Below are positions 6,925 to 13,753 of a stretch of 57,015 nt of DNA, one piece after another. The stretch comes from Acidobacteriota bacterium (GTDB lineage Bacteria; Acidobacteriota; Thermoanaerobaculia; Gp7-AA8). Both the position numbers and the translations under genes were made by a program. The notes under the pieces are model-generated. The model searched no databases and had not been told where the DNA came from. It saw only the letters and a program-made list of their open reading frames with translations. The stretch is from NCBI GenBank assembly GCA_021325515.1, contig JAJPHC010000042.1, positions 1 through 57,015 of the forward strand. The letters run 5' to 3'. The first letter of the stretch is position 1, and each line of letters begins with the position of its first letter.

Positions 6925-8381
6925 CAAGTGATCCTGAAATGGTCGACGACGACGCAGCGGCGCCAGCGCGAGAACGAGCGCGGCCCCGTGAGTCCTTCGC
7001 CGGTCGGACTGGCGATGGTGAACGAGCAATAGCCTTCGCCGTCGAGTCCGAGGCCGGCCTGCGAGCGCCCGTTCTTCACGAAGATCGAGCAGTCGCACGC
7101 CTTCGCCATCCGGCTGAGATTGTCGAGATTCTTCGAGTGCATGATCGCCGTGTGGCGATTGCCGCCTTCCACTTCGACGGCGAAGTCGATCGCACGATCG
7201 GCGTTCGGAACCCGCACCACCGGCATGACCGGCATCATCTGCTCCGTCCAGAGCAGCGGATGATTCTCATCGACTTCCGCGACGATGAGCCGCACGGAGT
7301 CGGGCACCTGCATCCCCATCTTCGCGAGGAGGACCGAAGCGTTCTTGCCGACGAGATCCTTGTCGATGCGTCCCTTCTGGCGCGGGCCGCGCATCTCCTT
7401 GAAGACGACTTTCTCCAGTGCGGGCAGCTTGTCCCTGCCGATGACCACCGCACCCTGCCGTCCCATCGACGCAATCAGTGCATCGGCGATCGAGGCGACG
7501 GCAATCGTCTCCTTCTCATCGGTGCAGATGATGTTGTTGTCGGTCGACGCCCCCATGATGATGTCGATCGCGGCCTTGTCGATGTCGGCCGTTTCGTCGA
7601 CGACGACCGGCGGATTGCCGGGACCGGCGCAGATCGCGCGCTTGCCGCTGCCCATCGCCGCCTTGACGACATCGGGGCCGCCGGTGACCACGACGAGGCG
7701 AATCATCGGATGGCGCATCAGCTCGTTGGCCGATTCGATCGTCGGATTGGACACGCCGGTGATCACGTTGGCCGGACCGCCCGCCGCGGTGATCGCCTTG
7801 TTGAGCAGAGCGATCGTCTGCATGCAGCAACCCTTTGCGTAGGGATGCACGTTGAAGACGACCGCATTGCCGGCGGCGAGCATGCCGATGGAGTTGCAGA
7901 TGATCGTCGACGTCGGATTCGTGACGGGGGTGATCGCGCCGATGACGCCGAATGGCGCCGGCTCGATCAGCGTGAGTCCGTGATCGCCCGACGTCGCGAT
8001 CGGAGCGAGATCCTCGATGCCGGGCGTCTTCTCGGTGACGAGTCTGTTCTTCATCACCTTGTCTTCGTAGCGCCCGTAACCGGTCTCGTCGTGTGCGGCG
8101 CGCGCCAGCGTCTCGCAGTTCTCGAGCATCGTCCTGCGCATCGCTTCGATGATGCGGGCGCGGTGGGCGAGCTTCAGCGCCGCGAACTGCGGCTGCGCAG
8201 CCTTCGCCGCGCGCACCGCCTCGTCGACCGTAGTGAAGACGCCGAGGCCGGAGGTGATCGCGGCAGGTGCAGCGGCTGGTTGGGGAGCCGGTGAAAGCCC
8301 GCTCCACGACTTTCCGCCGGCGATGTCCGCGGCGATCCGCTGTGCGATCGCGTCGATTTCCTGATCGGTGAGTCGGCTCAT
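6924..8381 (-). CDS. BMC-associated acylating (CoA-dependent) aldehyde dehydrogenase
   Basis: A 485-residue enzyme of the PduP/EutE class, converting an aldehyde (here probably acetaldehyde), CoA and NAD+ to acyl-CoA and NADH inside the shell. Catalytic Cys286 lies in NNIICTDEK; the cofactor-binding region has ITPVTNPTST and VVTGGPDVV, and GPGNPPVVVDE is class-typical. Residues 3-21 (LTDQEIDAIAQRIAADIAG) form an amphipathic helix followed by a Pro/Ala linker, the layout of an encapsulation peptide that targets cargo to the shell. It is flanked by BMC-P (8-base gap) and BMC-T (1-base overlap). Confidence 0.93.
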   Translation of the reverse strand: MSRLTDQEIDAIAQRIAADIAGGKSWSGLSPAPQPAAAPAAITSGLGVFTTVDEAVRAAKAAQPQFAALKLAHRARIIEAMRRTMLENCETLARAAHDETGYGRYEDKVMKNRLVTEKTPGIEDLAPIATSGDHGLTLIEPAPFGVIGAITPVTNPTSTIICNSIGMLAAGNAVVFNVHPYAKGCCMQTIALLNKAITAAGGPANVITGVSNPTIESANELMRHPMIRLVVVTGGPDVVKAAMGSGKRAICAGPGNPPVVVDETADIDKAAIDIIMGASTDNNIICTDEKETIAVASIADALIASMGRQGAVVIGRDKLPALEKVVFKEMRGPRQKGRIDKDLVGKNASVLLAKMGMQVPDSVRLIVAEVDENHPLLWTEQMMPVMPVVRVPNADRAIDFAVEVEGGNRHTAIMHSKNLDNLSRMAKACDCSIFVKNGRSQAGLGLDGEGYCSFTIASPTGEGLTGPRSFSRWRRCVVVDHFRIT

Positions 8382-8389
8382 CGTCTAGC

Positions 8390-8677
8390 TCACTTTTTGT
8401 ACTTCACCTTGTCGCCGACGTTCCAACTGTCGACGATGGCCATGATCACGGAGTCGACGGGCCGCTTGTCGGTTGCGGCGGTCTGGCGTGCGGAGCTGCC
8501 GGCGGCGATCAGCACGATCTCGTCCGGCCCTGCGCCGACGGCATCCGCCGACACGATCGCGTTGCCGCTCTCGCGGCCTTCGTCATCGAGCGGGCGGACG
8601 AGGAGCAGCTTGAGGCCGGTGATGCTCTCCTCTTTGCGAGTGGCGACAACCGATCCCACGACCCTTGCGAGTTGCAT
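8390..8677 (-). CDS. BMC-P shell pentamer (EutN/CcmL family), first copy
   Basis: A 95-residue pentamer protein: MQLARVVGSVVATRK, LKLLLVRPLDDEG, ADAVGAGPDEIVLIAAGSSAR, VIMAIVDSWNVG. This is the most canonical of the three pentamers. The start at 8677 is chosen because AAAAGGA lies just upstream and homology begins there; the frame continues upstream through a hairpin-repeat array (8704-8782), which is not coding. The aldehyde dehydrogenase follows after 8 bases. Confidence 0.95.
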   Translation of the reverse strand: MQLARVVGSVVATRKEESITGLKLLLVRPLDDEGRESGNAIVSADAVGAGPDEIVLIAAGSSARQTAATDKRPVDSVIMAIVDSWNVGDKVKYKK

Positions 8678-8700
8678 GGATATCCTTTTCTCGTTTTCTG

Positions 8701-8790
8701 TGTGTACGACAGGCGCCCTCGCCTGTCGAACGACAGGCATCCTCGCCTGTCGAACGAGTGGGACAGGCGAGGCGCCTGTCCTACACACTT
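8701..8790. repeat. triple hairpin array, GACAGGCG family, inside the BMC operon
   Basis: Three consecutive inverted repeats built from GACAGGC(G) and (C)GCCTGTC fill the gap between the BMC-H stop and the BMC-P start; the outer flanks (TGTGTAC and CTACACA) are also near-complementary. The same words recur inside the kgd-type gene (20211-20368). Such a folded intercistronic RNA could affect processing or stability of the shell-gene mRNA; that role is inference. Confidence 0.85.
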
Positions 8791-9088
8791 ACTTCTTCTT
8801 GCCTTCGGTCATCGGGCGGCCGAGGGGCATGACTGCGTCGACCTGGTCGTGCGGGCGTGCGATCACATGCACGGCGACGACATCGCCCACGCGGCCGGCG
8901 GCCGTCTGCGCCGCATCACATGCTGCGCGAACCGCCGCGACATCGCCGCGAACGATGATGGTCGTGTAGCCGCCGCCGGTCTTCTCGTACGAGACGAGCT
9001 CCACGCGCGCCGCCTTCACCGCCGCATCCGCCGCCTCCACAACCGCCGCGAAGGAACGGGTCTCGATCATTCCAAGTGCATCAGGCAT
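8789..9088 (-). CDS. BMC-H shell hexamer protein
   Basis: A 99-residue single-BMC-domain protein, the main facet tile: ALGMIETRSFAAVVEAADAA, VELVSYEKTGGGYTTIIVRGDVAAVRAACDAA, and VHVIARPHDQVD at the end. It is the only BMC-H in the operon. An AAGGAGG lies close upstream of the ATG, the strongest ribosome-binding site in the operon, as expected for the most abundant shell component. It stands between two structured intercistronic regions (9121-9177 and 8701-8790). Confidence 0.97.
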   Translation of the reverse strand: MPDALGMIETRSFAAVVEAADAAVKAARVELVSYEKTGGGYTTIIVRGDVAAVRAACDAAQTAAGRVGDVVAVHVIARPHDQVDAVMPLGRPMTEGKKK

Positions 9089-9120
9089 TGATAATTCCTC
9101 CTTAATTGAAAACCGGGTAC

Positions 9121-9177
9121 GCGGTTGCGCGGGCTCGAGGGCTCACGGTCTCCATCACTGCGAGCCCGCAAAACCGC
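9121..9177 (-). promoter_or_regulatory. long stem-loop between BMC-T and BMC-H genes
   Basis: GCGGTT and GCGGGCTCG on the left pair with CGAGCCCGC and AACCGC on the right (9+6 base pairs with a two-base internal loop) around a 23-nt loop. No U-tract follows, so it is not a plain terminator. It ends about 30 bases before the strong BMC-H ribosome-binding site and could protect or process the downstream mRNA. Confidence 0.55.
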
Positions 9178-9199
9178 ATGTCCGCGAAACCTCTCACGT

Positions 9200-9823
9200 T
9201 TACGCTTTCCCCTTGCGGCCCGCGATCGAGTTGATCGCCTCCTCGGCCGCACGATATCCGACGTCGATGTCCCGCTCTTCGCCGCCGAGGTAGACGCGGC
9301 CGAAGCTGCCGAAGGCGCGGACCTCGAGGACATTGATGTTGGCTGCCTTTTCCGCTTCATTCGCCGCGATCGCCGCGTAGCCGGCCGGCGCGCACTCGAG
9401 CACGTAGAGCGACTGCCCCGGCACGATCATGTCGCCGTGCCGCGTGCGGTTGATGAGCTGCGTGTGATAGTCGGAGATGTTGCGAATGACCTGGCTGGAT
9501 GTGATCTCCGGCTTGATGCGATCCTCTTCCTTCAGGCCGAGCGAATCGAGAATCGCGCGGCCCGCCTGGCGGACATCAGCCTGCGAATCCGAGTGCACCT
9601 CGAGCATGCCGTACATGCGCTCGATGATCATCATGCCCGGCTTCACATCCGTCGCCTTCAGCGCGACGTCGGTGACGCGCATGATGTCCATGCCCGGCGC
9701 GACTTCGACGAAGAGCGAAGCCTGCCCCGGCACGGGCAGAAAGCCCTGCGCGACGGTGCCGAGGAACGACGCGAACTGCGGCTGGAGGCTGTCGATGAAT
9801 ACGTAGCAGCGAAGCTCGCCCAC
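9200..9823 (-). CDS. BMC-T shell trimer, double-stacked type (tandem BMC domains)
   Basis: A 207-residue tandem-BMC protein of the permuted, double-layer class: RCYVFIDSLQPQFASFLGTVAQGFLPVPGQASLFVEVAPG and, in the second half, GDMIVPGQSLYVLECAPAGYAAIAANEAEKAANI. These segments closely follow, as I recall it, the Haliangium ochraceum stacked trimers, whose large gated central pores are thought to admit cofactors or large substrates. The GTG start at 9823 has GAGGTGAG upstream, four bases after the RpiB-DeoC stop. Confidence 0.93.
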   Translation of the reverse strand: MGELRCYVFIDSLQPQFASFLGTVAQGFLPVPGQASLFVEVAPGMDIMRVTDVALKATDVKPGMMIIERMYGMLEVHSDSQADVRQAGRAILDSLGLKEEDRIKPEITSSQVIRNISDYHTQLINRTRHGDMIVPGQSLYVLECAPAGYAAIAANEAEKAANINVLEVRAFGSFGRVYLGGEERDIDVGYRAAEEAINSIAGRKGKA

Positions 9824-9827
9824 TTTC

Positions 9828-11069
9828 TCACCTCTTGACGGAGAAAGCCTGCGCGGCTTCCTCGAGAATCTTGACGCTGTTGGAACTGCCGACGCGCGTT
9901 GCTCCCGCGGCGACCATCTTCATCAGATCTTCATACGTGCGGACGCCGCCCGATGCTTTGACACCGAGCTTGCGCGGCGCCACGGTGCGCGCCATGAGCG
10001 CGATGTCTTCCGCCGTCGCGCCGCTCTTCGAGAAGCCGGTCGAGGTCTTCACGAAATCGGCGCCGGCTTTCATCGAGAGCTCGCAGGCGCGGACCTTCTC
10101 TTCATCCGTCAGGAGCGCGGTCTCGATGATGACTTTCGACAGAGCGCGCGCTTCGTCGCAGACTTCGACGACGCCGCGGATGTCGCGCGCGACGAGGCGG
10201 TCATCCTTGCTCTTGAGCGCACCGATGTTGATCACCATGTCGATCTCGGATGCGCCTTCGCGCAACGCGCGGCGCGCCTCGAGCACTTTGATCTCGGACG
10301 ATTGCGCGCCGAGCGGAAATCCGACGACCGCGCAGACCTTCACGTTCGTGCCGCGCAGGAGATCCTTCGCGCGCGGAACCCAGACGGGATTCACGCAGAC
10401 CGAATAGAAGCCGTACGTCTTCGCTTCGGCGCAGAGCTTGTCGATGTCTTCCGCGGTCGCTTCGGGCTTGAGGACCGTGTGGTCGATGAGCTTCGCGACC
10501 TTGTCCGGCGGAATCAGATTCGCGGCAGGAGCAGCAGCGGCGCTCCCCTTCTGCAGAATCTGTCTCACCCTTTCGGTGATCCGCGCGATGTCTTCTGACG
10601 ACAGGTCACTGCCGGGGTTCACGCCACGCCCTCCTTTGTCCAGCTCGCGAATCATGTTCACGCGCGCACGGTGCCGGTCCGCCGTGCACTCCGTGGTCAG
10701 GAACACTTCGACGATCCGTCTGGCCGCTTCGATGCCGGTTTGACCGGCGCCGAGGGTCAGAACGTTCGCATCATTATGCTCGCGGCTGTTTCGCGCAAGT
10801 GCTTCATTGTACGCGGCTGCGGCGAGAACGCCGGGGACCTTGTTCGCGGTCATCGCCGAGCCGATGCCGGCGCCGTCGATCATGATGCCGAAGCGCACGG
10901 CGCCGGACGAGACGAGATCAGCGACCGCCTTCGCGAATCGCGGGTAATCAACGGGATCTTTGCTGTTGGTGCCGACATCACGGACGGCGTGTCCCTGATC
11001 GCGGAGAAAGGATTTGAGCTGTTCCTTCAGCTCGTATCCCCCGTGGTCGGCGCCGATGGCGATTTGCAT
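9828..11069 (-). CDS. RpiB-DeoC fusion: ribose-5-phosphate isomerase B-like domain plus deoxyribose-phosphate aldolase
   Basis: A 413-residue two-domain enzyme. Residues 1-~145 are RpiB-like ([23 protein letters not shown]). The catalytic Cys of the usual CGTGIG motif is Asp65 here ([10 protein letters not shown]). Residues 156-174 form an amphipathic helix ([19 protein letters not shown]) followed by an Ala/Pro linker, resembling an encapsulation peptide. Residues ~185-413 are a complete DeoC aldolase with Schiff-base Lys341 (FVKTSTGF) and Lys371 (VKASGG). DeoC cleaves 2-deoxyribose-5-phosphate to acetaldehyde and glyceraldehyde-3-phosphate, feeding the dehydrogenase downstream. It is first in the BMC operon. 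Confidence 0.93.
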   Translation of the reverse strand: MQIAIGADHGGYELKEQLKSFLRDQGHAVRDVGTNSKDPVDYPRFAKAVADLVSSGAVRFGIMIDGAGIGSAMTANKVPGVLAAAAYNEALARNSREHNDANVLTLGAGQTGIEAARRIVEVFLTTECTADRHRARVNMIRELDKGGRGVNPGSDLSSEDIARITERVRQILQKGSAAAAPAANLIPPDKVAKLIDHTVLKPEATAEDIDKLCAEAKTYGFYSVCVNPVWVPRAKDLLRGTNVKVCAVVGFPLGAQSSEIKVLEARRALREGASEIDMVINIGALKSKDDRLVARDIRGVVEVCDEARALSKVIIETALLTDEEKVRACELSMKAGADFVKTSTGFSKSGATAEDIALMARTVAPRKLGVKASGGVRTYEDLMKMVAAGATRVGSSNSVKILEEAAQAFSVKR

Positions 11070-11078
11070 GGGCGGCGG

Positions 11079-11084
11079 AGTGTA
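11079..11084 (-). promoter_or_regulatory. candidate -10 (TACACT) of the BMC operon
   Basis: TACACT ends nine bases before the ATG of the RpiB-DeoC gene, with no Shine-Dalgarno sequence between. No convincing -35 is visible. If used, the mRNA would be nearly leaderless. The interval upstream (to the kelch terminator at 11155) is only about 70 bp and holds no regulator gene. Confidence 0.35.
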
Positions 11085-11154
11085 TCAGACCGGGGTGCAG
11101 GCGGCAGGCGTTGGAGGCTGTGAGCCGTTCCATGAGCCCTTCTCGATGATCACG

Positions 11155-11189
11155 CAAAAAGAAAAGAGCGGGTCTCGCGACCCGCTCTT
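11155..11189 (-). terminator. intrinsic terminator of the kelch-protein gene
   Basis: An 11-bp perfect stem (AAGAGCGGGTC/GACCCGCTCTT, 4-nt loop) is followed on the minus strand by a U-rich tract (TTTCTTTTTG). It lies about 25 bases past the kelch stop and insulates the BMC operon from readthrough. Confidence 0.9.
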
Positions 11190-11214
11190 GTTTCCTGTTG
11201 TCTGTTGCCTGCGG

Positions 11215-13182
11215 TCAGCGCGCGCGCCGGCGCGGGCCGCCGGACGCCTGGTTCACGGGCTGCCAGCGGGATGTCTTCGTGTCGTAGAGCCACTGGTCGC
11301 CGAAGTACTGCGCGGCGAAACCGCCGAAGAGCAGCATGCGATCGCTGCGCGGGTCGTAACTCAGCGAGGCGTTCTCGCGGATGCCGGGAGCGTTGTCGGC
11401 GGAGACGAGCGTCCACTTCGAGCCGTTCCAGTCCCACAGGTCCTTCCCGTAGAACTGCGCCTCCGTTCCCTTGTCGTCCTTCGTGTAGATGATGCCTCCG
11501 TACAGAAGGAGATGGCCGGTGCGCGGATCGATGGCCGAGGCGGCGGCGTAACGCATGCCGGGGGTCTTCGCCGGATCGATTTTCATATCGGTCCAGCCGT
11601 TTCCGTCGAACGTCCACATGTCGGCGTAGCGCTCGACGCGCGAGTTCGAATCGTCACGGCCGAGGCCACCGTAGAGCACGGTCTTCTTGAGCGTGGAGTC
11701 GTACCACATCGCGGCCGAGCCCCGCAGAGGCGGCGGATTCTTCTTCACCTTCGTCCACGTCGCGCCGTCCCACAGCCAGGTTTCGTTGATGAAGTCGATC
11801 TCGTTGTATCCGCCGAAGAGCACGGTCTTCTTGATCGTCGCGTCATAGGCGATCGAGCTGAAGCGGCGCGCCGGCGGCAGCGTCTTCATGTCCTTGTTGT
11901 TCTTCCAGGTCGTGCCGTCGAACTCCCACACGTTGCCGGCGTAGCAGACGAGAACGAAACGCTGGCGGTCGGTGTCGAACGCACCGACGGCGTGGTCGCA
12001 ACCGGTCGGGAGATTGTCTCCGCTGTTGATCGCCGTCCATGCGCCGTTGTCGTAGCTCCAGAGCTGGTTGTAGGTAGTGTTCTCGTCGTGGCCGCCGAAA
12101 ACGTAGACGCCATTCGAGCCGGGAATGGAGAAGGCGACGGACAACGCCCGCGGCACGGGCGCATAGGTGTCGACGATCGATGACCAGTCACCGGCCTTGA
12201 AGGCGTAGGTGCCGATGCGAATCCCGCCGAAGGCGACCGTGCCGCCGTACTGCAGGAGCGACTGGCGGGCTGCGTCATACGCCAGTGCGCCGCCGAATGC
12301 GCGGTCCTGGACGCTCTTCACGTCGAGCTTGGCCCACTTCGTTCCGTCCCAGGAGTAGGTCGTATCGGTCACATCGGAGGCGGCACAAACGCCGCCGGCG
12401 AGAATCACGGAGCTCGTCTCGCCATCGAATCCGACGTAGGCCTCGTTCACGCAGGACGGCAGTCCTTCCGGCTTGACCTGATTCCAGGTTCCGGCGGCGC
12501 CGTCATACAGATACATGGCCGTGTCGGTCTTCGATGTCGAGGCCTCGTCGAGGCCGAGCAGAAGGATTTGATTGGTTGCATCGTCATAGACGACGATCGG
12601 CTTGCTGACCTTCGGACCTTCCCCGCCGCGCTGGACCCACGTCGTGCCGTCGAACTCCCACGTGTCGTGAAGCGGGGTGACGGTGTTCTTGCCGTCGGTG
12701 GAGATCGTATTGCCGCCGAACATCACGATGCGGTCACGGATCTTGTCGAATGCCGCGCCCATCACGGTGCGCGCGGGCGGCGTGTTGGGAGTCGTCAACT
12801 GCGACCAGTCGCCGTTCTTGAAGATCCAGGTGTCGTTGAGGACGCTCTGGACCTTCGTGGAAACGTCGGTACGGCGGCCGCCGAAGACGACGATGCGGCT
12901 GCGATTCGAGTCGTACACCATCGCATGGCCGGAGCGCGCGCCGGGACTGTGGTTCGTAAAGCGGCGGATCCAGTGATCGCCGGCCCAGTCCCATGTGTCG
13001 TCGAGGTCGTAAGCGACCTTCGTCGCGGAGTCGATCGGAGTCGAGCCGCCGAAGAGAATCACGCGTGAGTAGGTGGGATCGTAGACCATGCGCGTTTCCG
13101 CGCGTCCACCTGGCGTATCAGCGAGCACGGCATGGGCAGCCAGCAGCATGGCGCCGGCGGAAAAAAGCGTTCGAATTCTCAT
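11215..13182 (-). CDS. secreted kelch-repeat beta-propeller protein
   Basis: A 655-residue protein with a signal peptide (RIRTLFSAGAMLLAAHAVLA) and about eleven kelch-like repeats, each with a VxxFGG strand, a DTWxW/F segment and a W near the end (for example ILFGGSTP, IVVFGGRR, TVLFGGYN, LLLYGGII, MLLFGGFA). It probably forms one or two beta-propellers outside the cytoplasm, for carbohydrate or protein binding. No catalytic motif is evident. It is a single-gene unit closed by the terminator at 11155-11189. Confidence 0.88.
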   Translation of the reverse strand: MRIRTLFSAGAMLLAAHAVLADTPGGRAETRMVYDPTYSRVILFGGSTPIDSATKVAYDLDDTWDWAGDHWIRRFTNHSPGARSGHAMVYDSNRSRIVVFGGRRTDVSTKVQSVLNDTWIFKNGDWSQLTTPNTPPARTVMGAAFDKIRDRIVMFGGNTISTDGKNTVTPLHDTWEFDGTTWVQRGGEGPKVSKPIVVYDDATNQILLLGLDEASTSKTDTAMYLYDGAAGTWNQVKPEGLPSCVNEAYVGFDGETSSVILAGGVCAASDVTDTTYSWDGTKWAKLDVKSVQDRAFGGALAYDAARQSLLQYGGTVAFGGIRIGTYAFKAGDWSSIVDTYAPVPRALSVAFSIPGSNGVYVFGGHDENTTYNQLWSYDNGAWTAINSGDNLPTGCDHAVGAFDTDRQRFVLVCYAGNVWEFDGTTWKNNKDMKTLPPARRFSSIAYDATIKKTVLFGGYNEIDFINETWLWDGATWTKVKKNPPPLRGSAAMWYDSTLKKTVLYGGLGRDDSNSRVERYADMWTFDGNGWTDMKIDPAKTPGMRYAAASAIDPRTGHLLLYGGIIYTKDDKGTEAQFYGKDLWDWNGSKWTLVSADNAPGIRENASLSYDPRSDRMLLFGGFAAQYFGDQWLYDTKTSRWQPVNQASGGPRRRAR

Positions 13183-13227
13183 CCCTGAAGAGGCCTCGTC
13201 GGTGAGATTACTTCTTGACAGCTCGGC

Positions 13228-13267
13228 ATTTGCCGCCGGATTCGAACCGGCCTGTCTGAAGACAAAT
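13228..13267 (-). other. tRNA-like minihelix (acceptor plus T-arm only)
   Basis: On the minus strand ATTTGTC can pair with GGCAAAT (seven pairs, one G-U), enclosing a nine-base connector and a perfect T-arm (GCCGG stem, TTCGAAT loop). There are no D or anticodon arms and no CCA. It may be a decayed tRNA or att-type remnant, or chance. Confidence 0.3.
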
Positions 13268-13317
13268 TCCGCTGATGGTGTGACGGATCAGGGACTGTGA
13301 AGTTACGCCATCGGTTT

Positions 13318-13430
13318 ATCCCGAGCGCAGCGAGGGATCAACGAAGCAGCCGCTGCAGCAGCGCCTCCATCACGTCGTGTGGCTTCGGTGCACGGCTGCT
13401 CCGCTGATCCCTCGCTGACGCTCGGGATCA
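13318..13430. repeat. two hairpin copies, GATCCCTCGCT family, in inverted orientation
   Basis: Copies at 13318-13340 and 13405-13430 each pair ATCCC(T)CG with CG(A)GGGAT, and together they are inverted relative to each other, so the whole 113 bp can also fold. A third copy is at 13722-13746, on the other side of the small NHLP-like gene. Confidence 0.75.
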
Positions 13431-13440
13431 ATTTTCGGCG

Positions 13441-13671
13441 TCAGTGCTTCCGTATCCCGTAAGCCTCCGCAATGCTGATGAGTTTCTGTTCGACATCCTG
13501 GCCGGATGTGCCGATCGTCGAGCTGATCCGCTGGATCTCGTCGAGCTCGTTCTGCTCGAGCGCGAATCCATGAGACCGCAGCGCTTCCTGCGGATTCTCC
13601 ATCAGCCTCTCGCGAAACTCGGGATGCTCTATCGCGCGGCGCACGACCGCGCCGATCATTTCATTGCGCAT
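13441..13671 (-). CDS. small NHLP-leader-like (Os1348-type) protein
   Basis: A 76-residue protein whose N-terminal half (AIEHPEFRERLMENPQEALRSHGFALEQNELDEI) matches the nitrile-hydratase-leader-like pattern seen in NHLP-clan peptides, several of which are precursors of ribosomally made modified peptides. The C-terminal part has no Cys and few Ser/Thr, and no modifying enzyme or transporter is nearby, so a precursor role is not supported. It is bracketed by hairpin repeats of one family. Confidence 0.6.
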   Translation of the reverse strand: MRNEMIGAVVRRAIEHPEFRERLMENPQEALRSHGFALEQNELDEIQRISSTIGTSGQDVEQKLISIAEAYGIRKH

Positions 13672-13721
13672 TTGCTTCCTCCGCGATTACAGAAGAGCAA
13701 ATCGGCTGCCGTGTTGGCCGT

Positions 13722-13746
13722 TCATCCCTCGCTTGCGCTCGGGATC
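13722..13746. repeat. hairpin copy, GATCCCTCGCT family
   Basis: Third copy of the element seen at 13318-13340 and 13405-13430, between the small NHLP-like gene and the 3' end of the outer-membrane barrel gene. Confidence 0.7.
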
Positions 13747-13753
13747 AATTCTG

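Noticed and set aside
6925-7098. N-terminal extension of the second BMC-T protein
   Set aside because: It lies inside the aldehyde dehydrogenase gene in another frame and is Arg-rich; the TGATG junction gives the natural start.
8678-8788. N-terminal extension of the first BMC-P protein
   Set aside because: The extension is translated from the hairpin array, lacks homology to pentamers, and a ribosome-binding site precedes 8677.
5772-11069. Propanediol or ethanolamine (Pdu/Eut) utilisation locus
   Set aside because: No diol dehydratase, ammonia-lyase, PduL or EutD-like genes; the aldolase fusion points to a sugar-phosphate pathway.
13228-13267. A functional tRNA gene
   Set aside because: A T-arm and an acceptor-like stem are present but D-arm, anticodon arm and CCA are missing.
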